Source: Trematomus loennbergii
Lineage: Eukaryota; Chordata; Actinopteri; Perciformes; Nototheniidae
Length of the DNA: 64,000 nt
Assembly: GCA_012861695.1 (NCBI GenBank)
Contig: JAAOOA010000195.1
Span: 310,001 to 374,000, forward strand
Direction of reading: 5' to 3'
The position numbers were made by a program, and so were the translations under genes. The stretch's first letter is position 1. Each line of letters begins with the position of its first letter. Below, in pieces: positions 22,817-34,193 of the stretch. Under the pieces are notes generated by a model. It did no database searches. It was not told the DNA's origin and worked only from the letters and a program-made list of their open reading frames with translations.

Positions 22817-23317
22817 GTTTGTGGTGTTAGCATCATTGAATTTATCTCTCAAATATTCGTATCGAGGTGATTACACGGACTCGGTTGACCCCCCAGAGCG
22901 TTTCGTTTGCAAATCTATCCACCTTGGGACCCGTTATCGTTTGTGGGGTCCGTTTCTATCGGCCTCGTGTAAATAATAGGGCTATACGCACGCGAAACTA
23001 TGCAGATACAAGCAGTTTTCTCCTCGTGTAAACGGCGCCTTAGTCTTGTTGACTAGAACTCAAGGAGGACATTTCCGCTCTAATCGAGGTAGTAAAAGGT
23101 ATTTTCTTTATTAAAACCTCAATAATGTGAAGATGATTTTCCACTTCTTTCTTCCGATACTCCAAAAAAAGAAGAAGGTGTTTGAACGTTTAATGTTGAT
23201 ATTGATTAACAGCTTCATTCTGCAGATCGTTGCTCGGCTTTTAATGAATGAACAACGATGGCTTTGTACAGAAAGGACTCTGATAGAATGAATGACAGGG
23301 GTAATAACACAGTATAC

Positions 23318-24020
23318 TTTATTTGAATGACAAATTAATACATAAAAACATATTCAAGATAAAAATAAAGTACCTCAGAATGTAACTACAGTAAAAATCT
23401 TGACTGCATGTAAGTGTAGATGTTTGTCCACTAGGGGGCGACACATCCTCACAGTTCACATGGAGAGACCTGCTAACACACCTTTACAGAACTGCTTTAA
23501 TGACACAGGTATTTAAGCATCACCACTAAAACTATTGTGTTTCCCTCAGAATGGAAATGGAAAATCAGCATTTACTTTAATGAGAAGTTTCAAATGTACG
23601 CCTCAATCCAGAAATGCCAATGAAAAACAAGTGAAATAACACATTTATGTTCACATACTATTTAAAACACAGCTTGCACAATCATCCTCAGTGTCATCTA
23701 CACAGTGATCCTTCTTTAAACATCGTTATGCAGTGTAAATAAACACAACTGAAGCACAAACAAAAGAACATTTTCTATTTTGAAGGAAGACAATACAGCA
23801 GGGAGGACACAAAAGCATTTTCAAGCTAATGTAACTTTCCTTTTCAAGTCATGTGTGGCTCTTTCCTCGTCTGTCGATCAGTGAAAGTCAATCTCAACCG
23901 TCTCCATCCTGATCTCCCACATTCCTCCCGCTCCTCAGTGATGGACACGTCTCTGAAATCTTTGTCTCTCTCTCTGCCCTGAGGCGACACGTCGGGACTC
24001 TCTCTCTCAGAGGCAGATAT
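23318..24020 (-). other. Possible 3' terminal exon of an unknown minus-strand gene
   Basis: On the minus strand TGTTCCCTCAG is followed at 24020 by an open frame of about 55 residues (ISASERESPDVSPQ, REECGRSGWRRL) ending TGA near 23846. A possible AATAAA lies at about 23318-23323. The piece is charged and has no recognisable domain. The acceptor is weak and no upstream exon was found, so a chance ORF is possible. Confidence 0.25.
23427..23540. repeat. Short dispersed repeat with CTCF-like site
   Basis: CCACTAGGGGGCGAC at 23428-23442 matches the CTCF core consensus well. The surrounding 110 bp repeat the sequence at 13577-13690. Confidence 0.65.
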
Positions 24021-24150
24021 CTGAGGGAACAACGTCAACATGTCAGAACTGCTTTTACTTTCAGGCAGAAGAGAGGCCATGTTGTTCGTGTCCTTTAATT
24101 GTCTTCATATAAGGCCAGACAGAAGAGGTCAAAGCATAAGAGAGTATGCA

Positions 24151-24240
24151 TCAGAATCAGAATCAAGTTTATTGCCAGGTACGTTTAAACATACAAGGAA
24201 TCTGCTTTGGTATCTGGTGGTGCGAACATAAACAATCTAA
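24151..24240 (-). repeat. Retroelement 3'-tail-like repeat
   Basis: CAGAATCAGAATCAAGTTTATTG and ATACAAGGAATCTGCTTTGG belong to a common teleost retroelement tail in reverse orientation (recalled). No ORF. Confidence 0.55.
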
Positions 24241-24337
24241 AGAAATAAGTTGCAAAGTATATATGTTAGAGCCAGTATTTAGTTTTTATAAGAAAGGCCA
24301 CCTAATCGTGACGTCTGTAGTCAACACACTATGAAAG

Positions 24338-24357
24338 ACTACAATTCCCACGGCGCC
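24338..24357. promoter_or_regulatory. ZNF143/Staf-like motif
   Basis: ACTACAATTCCCACGGCGCC fits the long consensus ACTACAATTCCCAxxxxGC. The motif is usually found in promoters; no gene start was identified nearby. The stretch 24360-25480 has no supportable gene or repeat. Confidence 0.4.
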
Positions 24358-25484
24358 TCCTTTAAGTGACAGTGATGGGCAGCAACCTGTCAGAAAGACG
24401 CCGTCGAGGAACAGTTTTTAACCGTTCAATTACCCTTTAAGTTATTAAGTTATATTTCAAGAAAGAAACAACACCTAAGTTGTTTGTTATTTTATTTGAG
24501 TTTTGCCTATTTGTTTTGACTATTGTAAAGGCCTCTTTTCTTTGTTGCATGTGTAAAAGTTTGTTATTTTATTTTGAGCAAACACATCGCATCATATCAT
24601 CAAAATCATCGGAGGCCAAGCAACTCTTCAACTGTAAGTAACACAAAGATAAAGGAAAGAAAACGAGTTAAAAATGTCTGTTTAAGGCGTCTAGTGGCTT
24701 GATAGAAAAATAAGGAAGGAAGCCACGACAATATATATATAAGGAAAATAAAAAATAAATATTTTTAAGAAACAATTTAGCATTAAAAATGGACAGTATT
24801 TACAACACATTTAAATGTAACTATATACAAATAACCTTAAAGCTAAAGAACATGGGTAGTATTGTGTGTGCATGCTGTGTGTGAAATGAACAGAAACAAT
24901 AGCTCTAATAACTCTAGAAGAAGCAGTACTAACATCCCTTAAGTGCCTAAATACCAGGATGTACTTCTGCATGGGGTCACATTTTCCATTTAAGCGTGCT
25001 TTCCTTACGGTGGCCTACAGGTTCAAATGCGTTACAATGGACCACGAGAAGAAACATCTTCACCAACTTGAGGAAACATGTGTAGCGTTTACTAAAAGCG
25101 AACAAAACGCTGCAAATAAAGAAACTAAAGAAACAACACGGACCCTAAAAAGTGACGCACACAGTTGGGACCGGAGCACTTAGTGATGTTCAGGGATTAT
25201 AAAGTCTGCCAACTGTCTCTGTTGTTGGAAACTTACCTAAAATAAAAATGTACTGACTTATTTTAACAATGTGATCGCACGATTCCTTCCGATATTATTG
25301 CAGATCTGCTGCAAGTTAGCTAGCTAACCTAGCATGTGTTGTAACGGGGTAAAGATGTTTGTTTTGGAACATTTGTGTATTTATATATGCATCGGGTCTG
25401 AAACCGCGCCCTATTATGCACATTTTCAGGTGTATCACTACGGTACGAGACTAAATCAAGTTTTATCTGCAAAGGAGAAGCAGA

Positions 25485-25655
25485 CGTGGGAAGTAACTAA
25501 GTAGATTTACTCAAGTACTGTACTTAAGCACAATTTTGAGGAACCTGTACTTTAGTATTTCCATTTGTTGCTACTTTGTACTTTTACTCCACTTCAGTTC
25601 AGAGGTAAATGGTGTACTTTTACTCCACTACATGTATTTATAATGTTTTTACTCC
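25485..25655. repeat. hAT-type MITE, left part
   Basis: ACGTGGGAAGTAACTAAGTA and ACTCAAGTACTGTACTTAAG form the left end of the fish MITE whose right part occurs at the ends of the TRIM blocks. It marks the left edge of block copy 2. Confidence 0.7.
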
Positions 25656-26699
25656 TCTGATTTGGTATGGATTAAACAAACTGGATTCAGAGCTGCTGAT
25701 AGGTGGATTTTTACCTTTGGACAGGCTGGCTTTGTGTTCCCCTGTTTCCAGTCTTTATGCTAAGCTAAGCTAACCAGTTGATGGCCTTATTTCTAACAAA
25801 CATATACAGCAATCTTAATATCTATGATCAGCTGATCCAAGAGGGTTTTAAATAGTTTATAAAGCTTCAGAAGAACCAAATCTTCAGACAAATGTAGTTA
25901 AGTAGAAATGGAAATAGTTAAGTACATTTTTTTAAGATACTTTCCCTAAGTTGAGAACTAGTGAAAACTGTACTTCAGTAGTACTTTAAAAAAACACAAA
26001 AAATAACATTCTTTGTTCCTTTTTTTTAATCCATTGAGGCTTTGTTCAAACTTTACAAGCAGTGTGCAGAGAGGTGGACGAAATACAATTAACATAACAC
26101 AACAGACAGCTGAGATGTAACATTTAAATTTCCCTGGTTTGTTAAACCACTGCAGCCTAATGTTTAATGATCAGATATTGTTGATTCTCCAAGTAACTGT
26201 CAATACATTTTGTACCAATATACTATAATTCAATAATCAATCCTGAACTTCCCCTTTAAAACACACCAGAGACCCATCATTTTCCCCTCAATTGAAAATT
26301 ATAAAAAAATATATACAATATTTTACTAATGAAAAAGGAGAGCATTACTTCCACTAGTAATGTCTGCAAGTATGAATCACTTTTTGAACACACAATTCTG
26401 AGACAATAAATACTTTTCTTGTCCCCCTGACATATAAAGAAGTGGTAAAAGTTTATTTCTGAGTAAATAGTTTTCTGATCACTTCAAGTCATGACGGCAG
26501 GAAGTGCAATCCGTAGAATAAACTAGAGTACATTAGAACATACTCATCAGTATTTTATGTGTTTTTATGCGTCTCATCAAGGTGAACCATATGTGATCAG
26601 ATTCTGAAACATTAACAATGTGTACAATGTACTTCCCAGTTGAATACATTTATTACATTTAGTGAGAGTGACTCTTTCTGTAGAAAATCAAATGGTTGT

Positions 26700-28333
26700 T
26701 TACTCAGTGTGATTGACAGGAGAGATGATCAGAGGGGCAGAGTTTTTACCACCATAATTAAGATAGGGACTAAAGTATGGGTAGAGTTTCTCTTTGAAGC
26801 AGCAGCCAGTGAAGGAGTAGATCAGAGCTGCAGCATCAACATCATAAAAGGAGACCAGACCCTCCTCATAATCCACAAACACCCCACCTTCTCAGGCTGA
26901 GACTTCAGAGAGAGACGGACTGGAGGACCAGCAAAAGCTTGGTACTCATTTTCATTCCTCAACACTATCGTCCAGTAACCATTCTGAGGAGACAGTGAGA
27001 TCTGTCCCTTCCTGTTGATCGACTCTCTGGCCACTCCTAGAGTCCAGTCAGTCTTCCCTTTAACCTGAACCTCGTAATAAAATCTTCCTGAAGAGAAACT
27101 CTGCTTTGCTAAGACACTGACACAATGATCAAATCTCTCTGGATTCTTGGGAGATTCTTCCTCACATCACCATCTTTCACTTGTTTTCCATCATCAGACA
27201 GGATGAGTTCAGGTTGTGCTGTATCAGGATCAAGAGTCACCTCCACCTCATACTGCTGGACCCTCTTCAGCTCCACCTCAAGCAGCTTCTTCATCTGTTT
27301 ACTGAGCGTCTCCTCAGCTGAGTCACAGCTCTCACCACAGTCCCCTCATATGAAGGTGGACGGACCCTGACTTCTGTCCAGTTCTTGGTGGGTGGAGCAG
27401 CGTTCAGGGACGTGAAGCTTTGGAGGAGGTGGAGCTGGTCTTCAGAGCGTGACAGCTGCTCCACCTCAGAGCTTCTCTTCTTCAGCTCAGAGATTTCCTG
27501 TTCCAGCTCTTTGATGAAGCCTTCAGCCTGTTCCTCTGTCTCTCTCTGCTTCTCTTTGATGGTGTCGATGAGCTCGGCCTGGCTTCTCTCAACAGACTCC
27601 TTCAGAGCGGTGAAGACCTGAACCATCTGCTATCTCTCTGTCTGCTCCTTCCTTACTGAGCTCCACTGAGCGATTCATCTCCTGAATCTTCAGTCGTCTC
27701 TTCTGGATCATCTGCTGAATTTCAGCCTCTGTCTTCCCCAGCTCAGCCTTCTTTCCTTCATATCCTTCTTTCAGAGGAACAACATCATGTGTCTGTGCTG
27801 AATAGGTGCAGTGGATGCAGACACACACCTGGTCGGTCTGACAGAACAGCTCCAGCAGTTTATCGTGCTTCACACACATCCTGCTTTCCAGGTTCTCCAG
27901 GGTCGATCAGCTGATGTTTTTTGAAGCCTGCATTTTTCAGATGAGGCTCCAGGTGAGTCTCACAGTAGGAGGCCAGACACACCAGGCAGGACTTCAGGGC
28001 CTTCAGTCTGGTTCCAGTGCAGGCGTCACAGGGAACTTCTCCTGGTTTGACACTTGTTGCTCTGAGCTGCTGCTGCTGGCTTTCTGTTGAGCTGACTGTC
28101 TGAACTGAGCAGCCATCTCAGAGATGAACGTGTTGACCAGCAGCTCAGGCTTTATGTTGAACACCTCTTTGACAGTTGGGACACTGACTCGGGACATTTC
28201 TATCCCAGTGTTCAGAGATGCAGGCTTTACAGAAGTTGTGTCCACATGGTGTGCTGACTGGATCAGTGAACACATCCAGACAGATGGAGCACAGAAACTG
28301 ATCTTCAGTCAGCAGACAGCTGGCAGCAGACAT
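26700..28333 (-). pseudogene. TRIM E3 ubiquitin ligase, copy 2
   Basis: Same single-exon architecture as copy 1, ATG at 28333, stop TAA at 26702-26700 after PVNHTE. The RING ligands run through CPNC, but an extra base near 28165 then breaks the frame. Further indels relative to copies 1 and 3: a missing A near 28050, two bases missing near 27893, two bases missing near 27622, a missing C near 27313 and a missing C near 26885. B-box 2 differs in sequence at 27795-27815 (IHCTYSAQTHDVV instead of [13 protein letters not shown]), the largest block of substitution between copies. PRY-SPRY is best preserved here (RKGQISLSPQNGYWTI). Non-functional as read. Confidence 0.9.
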
Positions 28334-28688
28334 GTCTCTCTGAGGACAAAACGTGTGAAAAAACAAAAACTGTAATGTATATATGATTTAATCTCTTGTA
28401 TCTGTTTGCTATAAGTCAAATAGATGGTGATACTGAACTCTGCTGATGTATCATGATTATGCGGAGGGTGAAAGATTGCTCAAATTTGCAGTACACTGTT
28501 ATTGTTAAATGTTAAACAAATCTCTCTGTTTGTTAATATTATAAATAAATCTGGAAAATCATAGCAGCATTCAGTTTAAACTCTAAGAAACACAATGTGT
28601 AAGCTCTAATACTGTTGGGGGATTTTGCCGTTGTTGAACAGAGGAGTGAAACCTCCTGCTGAGCATCACTGAAGTTAATACTAGTTGT

Positions 28689-28919
28689 TGTTGTCGTGTG
28701 CTGTGCTGAAGCGCAATCATCCTTGTACATTACTGTTTTATATACAGTACTGTATTCACTGTATTTATTATTATCTGTGTATTTATTCTTATTTATACAT
28801 TTCCCATCTATTTACCTTTATTTTTGTATCATTTATTTTGTACATACTTCTGATAATTGTGTATATAACTGACTGTTTTGCACTCTGGTTAGACCCTCCT
28901 TAATTTCGTTACACTGTGC
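28689..28919 (+). repeat. LINE 3' end, left piece (split by Gypsy-2)
   Basis: The insertion starts after ACTAGTTGTT, where copies 1 and 3 run straight on. It contains TTTCGTTACACTGTGC and continues after Gypsy-2 at 34194 with a tail of AATAAAG and TCTAA repeats, typical of fish L2/CR1-like LINEs. Only the 3' end is present (5' truncated). Confidence 0.65.
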
Positions 28920-29352
28920 TGTTGTGCACCGACAGAAATGCTAGAGAGATGCATGTTATTTACGTTTGCTTTCTCTCATTCCAGGCTTCCTGATTATTTT
29001 CACCTGTGTCTCCTGTGCTCATCAATGTCAGCCCCGCCCCTGATTGGTCCCACCTGTGTCTAGTTACCCTGTGCTTATATTCCCCTGTCTCCCAAGTGTT
29101 CTTTGTCAGTTCGTATTGTCTCTTGCTATGGTCAGGTCTATGCTCTTTGTGCTCTTGTAAAGTTTGATTCCTCACTACGTGAGCGCTTTCATTTTGTTCC
29201 TCTATTTTTGTCATCTCGGTTAGAGATTTGATAGTTACCTTTTTTGTTGTTCATTGCTGTATTGGGAAAATAAAGTATCTTACAAGTACTTTACCTCTGT
29301 CTCCCGGGTCGTGCAATTGGGTCCTACATCCTAAGTGTCTGAGTTCGTAACA
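28920..29352 (+). repeat. Gypsy-2 5' LTR with promoter
   Basis: 433 bp, TGTTGTGC...CGTAACA. TTATAT at 29075-29080 is a TATA-like box; 30 bp downstream GTCAGTTCGT (29105-29114) is the predicted RNA 5' end. AATAAAG at about 29271 is a polyadenylation signal. Confidence 0.93.
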
Positions 29353-29354
29353 GA

Positions 29355-29364
29355 ACGAACTGAC
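29355..29364 (+). other. Gypsy-2 primer site for self-priming
   Basis: ACGAACTGAC, two bases past the 5' LTR, is the exact complement of GTCAGTTCGT at 29105-29114 in the LTR. It has no CCA-complementary TGG start as tRNA primer sites have. Confidence 0.75.
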
Positions 29365-29368
29365 CATT

Positions 29369-30448
29369 ATGGACCCAGCCGACCCAAGAACGCTTCACGC
29401 AGCGCTGTCAGCACAGGGCGTGAAGATCTTTCATCACGAGGAACAGCTGGGCCTAGTCAACCAGGAAATGCAAGAACTAAGAGGACGCCAGGCCGGGATT
29501 CAGGAAGCATTATCCACACAGATGCAACAACTGGCTGTCCAAATGAATCATTTTTTCACTCACCAACAGACTGCTCCTCCGGTGACGTCATCCACAACTG
29601 AGAGGTTGCCTGTCAATGCTCCAGCTGATTTCCCAAGTCAGGCTGTTTCTTCCCCTTTACGGCTGGCTCTTCCGGAGAGATTTTCCGGAGATTCTTCTAA
29701 TTGCAGAGCCTTTTTGGTACAGTGCGATCTGCATTTTCAACACAACCCAGGAGCCTTTTCATCGGACCATGGTAAAGTGGCGTTTATTGTGTCTCATTTA
29801 ACGGGAAGAGCTGCAGCCTGGGCTACTGCAGAATGGTCAAGAGAAACTGAACTATGTTACTCATTGACCGATTTCATAGAGACTATGAGTCGTATTTTTG
29901 ACCACTCATCGCCTGCTACAGAGGCCAGCAGAAAACTTTTTCATATACGCCAGCTCAACCGCCAGGTGGTTGATTACGCCATCGAGTTTCGCACAGCAGC
30001 AGCGGACAGCGGATGGAATGTTCCGGCTCTTCGTGACGCCTTCATGACGGGACTTTCGGAACCGATAAAAGACCAGCTGGCTCCACTGGAGACACCCCGG
30101 GATCTGGAATCTCTCATCGCCGTGGCCATCCGGATCGATAACCGTCTTCGGGAAAGAGAGAGGGAGCGTCGACGCAACCGAGACGTTATTCCCAGCTCCC
30201 AGAATGCATCTTGGTGGGTCGCGCCGCCAGCCGAGGATGTCCAGCCCATGTTACCACACCGTCAGAGGATTACACTTCCGAATGGCTCCGGGGAACCCAT
30301 GCAGCTGGGAAGAACCAGGCTTTCTCTGGAGGAGAGGCAGCGCCGTCTACGGGAGGGTTGTTGTTTCTACTGCGGCCAGTCGGATCATCAACTCGCTTCA
30401 TGCCCGGGAAAAGATCGTGCTCACCAGTCAAAAGGAGGGCGCTGGTGA
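29369..30448 (+). CDS. Gypsy-2 gag
   Basis: 359 codons starting [10 protein letters not shown], 17 bp after the 5' LTR. An N-terminal helical segment (about 15-70) is followed by the capsid-like core ([39 protein letters not shown]; about 100-260) typical of sushi/PEG10-type Gag, and a zinc knuckle C332-x2-C335-x4-H340-x4-C345 for RNA binding. The protein forms the retrotransposon particle. The last part overlaps pol by one frame, and a slippery heptamer sits 37 bases before the gag stop. Intact, in contrast to Gypsy-1. Confidence 0.93.
   Translation: MDPADPRTLHAALSAQGVKIFHHEEQLGLVNQEMQELRGRQAGIQEALSTQMQQLAVQMNHFFTHQQTAPPVTSSTTERLPVNAPADFPSQAVSSPLRLALPERFSGDSSNCRAFLVQCDLHFQHNPGAFSSDHGKVAFIVSHLTGRAAAWATAEWSRETELCYSLTDFIETMSRIFDHSSPATEASRKLFHIRQLNRQVVDYAIEFRTAAADSGWNVPALRDAFMTGLSEPIKDQLAPLETPRDLESLIAVAIRIDNRLRERERERRRNRDVIPSSQNASWWVAPPAEDVQPMLPHRQRITLPNGSGEPMQLGRTRLSLEERQRRLREGCCFYCGQSDHQLASCPGKDRAHQSKGGRW
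30406..30412 (+). promoter_or_regulatory. -1 ribosomal frameshift heptamer G GGA AAA (gag/pol)
   Basis: In gag phase the codons are CCG GGA AAA, i.e. X-XXY-YYZ with X=G, Y=A. A -1 slip leads directly into the pol frame (RSCSPVKRR...). It corresponds to the G GGA AAC site known in the sushi-derived gene PEG10. The GC-rich GGAGGGCGCTGGTGAGC downstream could form the stimulatory structure. Confidence 0.75.
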
Positions 30449-33400
30449 GCAAGTTTCCCGCAGACTTTCCTCCTCGACCTGTTACGCAGGTAAACATTTG
30501 TATTAACAATCAAACCATTGACCAGGGTGTGTTAATAGACTCAGGGGCTGACGAAAGTCTTATGGACTGGGGCGTAGTAAATCAGCTAGAAATAAAGACT
30601 GTTCCGCTATCTCATCCTATTAATGCCAGTGCCTTAGACGGCCGCTTGTTGTTCACAGTTACCCATTGCACTGAGCCCATTCAGATTACTGTGAATAAGG
30701 ACCATACCGAGAGCATGCAATTCCATATTTTTGAGTCGGCTCAGCACCCGATTATATTGGGGTTTCCATGGCTAAAGATCCACAATCCTCACATTGACTG
30801 GCGTTCAGGGAAAATTAAAGAATGGGGAGAGGATTGTATGGGCAGGTGTAAACTTTCACAACCTGTTAATGCACCAACAGACTCTCGTAAAATCATTATA
30901 GATCACCCCGACTATCCTGATCTACAGAAGGTACCTTCCTGTTACCATGATTTAAAGGAAGCCTTTAACAAATCCAAAGCCATGTCGCTACCTCCTCACC
31001 GAGATTTTGACTGTCCCATTGATCTCTTACCGGGAGCCCCCATTCCCAAGGGGAAACTTTATTCGATTTCGAGACCTGAGAGAGCAGCAATGGACGAATA
31101 CATTTCCTCTTCACTCAAATCAGGAATTATCCGTCCTTCATCTTCTCCAGCCGGAGCGGGATTTTTCTTTGTGGGAAAGAAAGACGGGTCTCTGAGACCT
31201 TGCATAGACTACAGTCCACTAAATGACATTACGGTGAAGAACCGCTATCCTCTGCCACTCATGACATCTGCCTTTGAACTACTTCAAACTGCCAAAATAT
31301 TCACCAAGTTAGATTTAAGAAATGCATATCACTTGGTTAGAATAAGAAAAGGGGATGAGTGGAAGACAGGATTCAACACTCAGAGTGGTCACTATGAGTA
31401 TCTAGTAATGCCTTTTGGACTATGCAATGCACCGGCTGTGTTTCAAGCTCTTGTGAATGAGGTTTTACGGGAATTTTTGAATATTTCAGTGTTTGTGTAT
31501 CTGGATGATATTCTGATTTTCTCCCCAGACACTAAGTCTCATGTTAACCATGTCCGTCAGGTTTTGCAGAAACTGCTAGAGAATCAGTTATATGTCAAGG
31601 CAGAGAAGTGTGAGTTCCACACAAAAGAGGTATCCTTCTTAGGATACATAATCTCACCTAATCATATGCAAATGGATCCTGCTAAAATCAGTGCAGTATC
31701 CCAGTGGCCTACACCAGACTCCAGGAAGAAGGTCCAACAGTTTCTAGGGTTTGCTAACTTCTATAGGAAGTTTATTAGGAATTTCAGTTCTGTTGCTGCC
31801 CCTCTACATGTTCTGACTTCTCCTAAGGTTCCTTTCAAGTGGACTCCCCAGGCGGACTTCGCTTTCCAACGTCTCAGAGAGAGATTCACATCAGCCCCCA
31901 TACTCACCATTCCAGATCCCCAGCGCCAGTTTATGGTCGAGGTTGATGCTTCCAATGAGGGAATTGGAGGAGTACTGTCTCAACGTTCTGCAGAAGACAA
32001 CAAGATGCATCCATGTGCTTACCTGTCGCGGAAACTGACAACGGCAGAGCGGAATTACGACGTGGGGAACAAGGAACTGTTAGCTGTAAAAGCTGCCCTC
32101 GAGGAATGGAGACACTGGTTAGAGGGTGCAGAGCAGCCGTTTTTAGTCTGGACAGATCACAAGAATCTGGAATATATAAGAAAGGCTAAGCGTCTCAACT
32201 CCCGTCAGGCCAGGTGGACACTATTCTTTAGTAGGTTCAATTTCACCCTCTCTTTTCGTCCCGGGTCTCAGAATCAAAAACCCGATGCTTTGTCTCGTCT
32301 TTATGATCCAGAACCACTTGCGGTAGAGCCCAAGACCATCCTTCCACTTAACCGTGTGATCGGAGCCTTTTCCTGGCAAGTGGAGTCGGACGTAAAAAAG
32401 GCGAATGTCAAGAATCCAGCACCTAGCGAGTGTCCCAACAATCTGCTGTTTGTTCCTGAGGCTCTTCACTCCAAGGTCATCCACTGGGCTCACTCATCTG
32501 TGCTTTCGTGCCATCCGGGGGTAACAAGGACAATGTTCAGGATACAACAACGTTTCTGGTGGCCAGCCATGAAGAAAGATGTGGCAGAGTACGTAGCGGC
32601 TTGTCCGGTGTGTGCGTGTAATAAGACCTCATCACAAGTCAAGATGGGCTTGCTCCAGCCCCTGCCGATTCCCCAACGTCCTTGGTCACACATTTCAATG
32701 GATTTTGTGACAGGATTTCCTTCATCCAGAGGCAAGACTACGGTCTTAACAGTGGTGGATCGATTTTCAAAGATGGCTCACTTCATCCCATTGACCAAGC
32801 TTCCCTCTGCCAAAGTCACCGCAGAGGTCATGATGAATCACATATTCAGGATCCATGGATTCCCTGATGACATTGTTTCCGACAGGGGTCCACAATTCAT
32901 TTCCGTTTTCTGGAAGGAGTTTTGTCGACTCATAGGTGCCACCGTCAGCTTGTCATCAGGATATCATCCTCAGTCAAATGGACAGTCGGAGCGTCTGAAC
33001 CAGGAACTAGAGACTACGCTACGTTGTCTCGTCTCCCGGAACCAGACTACCTGGAGTGACCACCTCACATGGGTCGAGTTTGCCCACAATACTCTTCCTA
33101 CGGCAGCCACAGGTGTCTCTCCATTCCATTGTGTCAATGGTTTCCAGCCTCCATTTTTCCCTAACAACGAGGAAGAGGTGAGGGTTCCATCGGCTCATGC
33201 CATGATCAGACGTTGTCGACGAGTTTGGGCTGGTGCTCGCCAGGCTCTTCTCCGAAGTTCAGCTCGGATGAAGGCTGTTGCAGACGTCCATCGCAGGGTC
33301 GCTCCCTCCTACAGACCAGGCCAAAATGTTTGGCTTTCCACTAAGGACTTACCACTCCATGTCGCCTCAAGGAAACTGGCTCCGAGATTTGTGGGTCCTT

Positions 33401-33831
33401 TCCCGGTGTCCAGAGTCATCAACCCGGTGTCTGTACGCTTGCAACTCCCCAGAACTATGAGAGTACATCCGACGTTTCACGTCAGTAAAATCAAGCCGGT
33501 GTGTGAGAGCACACTTGTTCCCGCCTCCAAGCCCCCTCCACCGCCCGAGTTCTTTGAAGGGGGTGAGGTTTACAAGGTCCGTAAGCTACTAGAGGTCCGT
33601 AATAGGGGGAGGGGGAAGCAATTCCTGGTAGACTGGAAGGGTTACGGTCCTGAGGCTAGAAGCTGGGTAGCTGCGTCATTTATCGTAGACAAGACGCTTA
33701 TCCACGATTTTTACAATCAGCCTGGGCCATCAGGAGTTGGCCCTAGAGGGGGGGTACTGTTGTGCACCGACAGAAATGCTAGAGAGATGCATGTTATTTA
33801 CGTTTGCTTTCTCTCATTCCAGGCTTCCTGA
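30412..33831 (+). CDS. Gypsy-2 pol (protease, RT, RNase H, integrase, chromodomain)
   Basis: The frame is open from 30211 to the stop at 33829-33831; translation enters by -1 frameshift at 30412. Residues below count from 30211. Protease LIDSGADES (about 108-116); RT with [22 protein letters not shown] and YLDD at 430-433; RNase H starting [11 protein letters not shown] (about 573); integrase zinc domain [11 protein letters not shown]...CPVCAC (from 758) and DD35E core D831, D891, E927; chromodomain YKVRKLLEV...[15 protein letters not shown] (about 1118-1150), which in relatives directs integration to modified histones. The frame continues through the polypurine tract and 24 codons into the 3' LTR before stopping. 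No frameshift or lost catalytic residue seen. Confidence 0.95.
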   Translation, partial: RSCSPVKRRALVSKFPADFPPRPVTQVNICINNQTIDQGVLIDSGADESLMDWGVVNQLEIKTVPLSHPINASALDGRLLFTVTHCTEPIQITVNKDHTESMQFHIFESAQHPIILGFPWLKIHNPHIDWRSGKIKEWGEDCMGRCKLSQPVNAPTDSRKIIIDHPDYPDLQKVPSCYHDLKEAFNKSKAMSLPPHRDFDCPIDLLPGAPIPKGKLYSISRPERAAMDEYISSSLKSGIIRPSSSPAGAGFFFVGKKDGSLRPCIDYSPLNDITVKNRYPLPLMTSAFELLQTAKIFTKLDLRNAYHLVRIRKGDEWKTGFNTQSGHYEYLVMPFGLCNAPAVFQALVNEVLREFLNISVFVYLDDILIFSPDTKSHVNHVRQVLQKLLENQLYVKAEKCEFHTKEVSFLGYIISPNHMQMDPAKISAVSQWPTPDSRKKVQQFLGFANFYRKFIRNFSSVAAPLHVLTSPKVPFKWTPQADFAFQRLRERFTSAPILTIPDPQRQFMVEVDASNEGIGGVLSQRSAEDNKMHPCAYLSRKLTTAERNYDVGNKELLAVKAALEEWRHWLEGAEQPFLVWTDHKNLEYIRKAKRLNSRQARWTLFFSRFNFTLSFRPGSQNQKPDALSRLYDPEPLAVEPKTILPLNRVIGAFSWQVESDVKKANVKNPAPSECPNNLLFVPEALHSKVIHWAHSSVLSCHPGVTRTMFRIQQRFWWPAMKKDVAEYVAACPVCACNKTSSQVKMGLLQPLPIPQRPWSHISMDFVTGFPSSRGKTTVLTVVDRFSKMAHFIPLTKLPSAKVTAEVMMNHIFRIHGFPDDIVSDRGPQFISVFWKEFCRLIGATVSLSSGYHPQSNGQSERLNQELETTLRCLVSRNQTTWSDHLTWVEFAHNTLPTAATGVSPFHCVNGFQPPFFPNNEEEVRVPSAHAMIRRCRRVWAGARQALLRSSARMKAVADVHRRVAPSYRPGQNVWLSTKDLPLHVASRKLAPRFVGPFPVSRVINPVSVRLQLPRTMRVHPTFHVSKIKPVCESTLVPASKPPPPPEFFEGGEVYKVRKLLEVRNRGRGKQFLVDWKGYGPEARSWVAASFIVDKTLIHDFYNQPGPSGVGPRGGVLLCTDRNAREMHVIYVCFLSFQAS
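33741..33757 (+). other. Gypsy-2 polypurine tract
   Basis: CCCTAGA followed by seven G and TAC, directly before the 3' LTR; same as Gypsy-1 apart from one G. Confidence 0.85.
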
Positions 33832-34189
33832 TTATTTTCACCTGTGTCTCCTGTGCTCATCAATGTCAGCCCCGCCCCTGATTGGTCCCACCTGTGTCTA
33901 GTTACCCGTGCTTATATTCCCCTGTCTCCCAAGTGTTCTTTGTCAGTTCGTATTGTCTCTTGCTATGGTCAGGTCTATGCTCTTTGTGCTCTTGTAAAGT
34001 TTGATTCCTCACTACGTGAGCGCTTTCATTTTGTTCCTCTATTTTTGTCATCTCGGTTAGAGATTTGATAGTTACCTTTTTTGTTGTTCATTGCTGTATT
34101 TGGAAAATAAAGTATCTTACAAGTACTTTACCTCTGTCTCCCGGGTCGTGCAATTGGGTCCTACATCCTAAGTGTCTGAGTTCGTAACA
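33758..34189 (+). repeat. Gypsy-2 3' LTR
   Basis: 432 bp; differs from the 5' LTR by one missing T (near 33907) and one G to T change (near 34101). Confidence 0.93.
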
Positions 34190-34193
34190 GTGC

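Larger units (their letters stand above)
28920..34189 (+). mobile_element. Gypsy-2: intact young Ty3/Gypsy chromovirus (sushi-like)
   Basis: A 5270-bp element with 5' LTR 28920-29352, 3' LTR 33758-34189 and a 4-bp target duplication GTGC (28916-28919 and 34190-34193) inside a LINE tail. gag and pol are both open over their full length in overlapping frames. The LTRs differ by one substitution and one indel, so insertion was recent. Likely capable of coding for all proteins. Confidence 0.95.
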
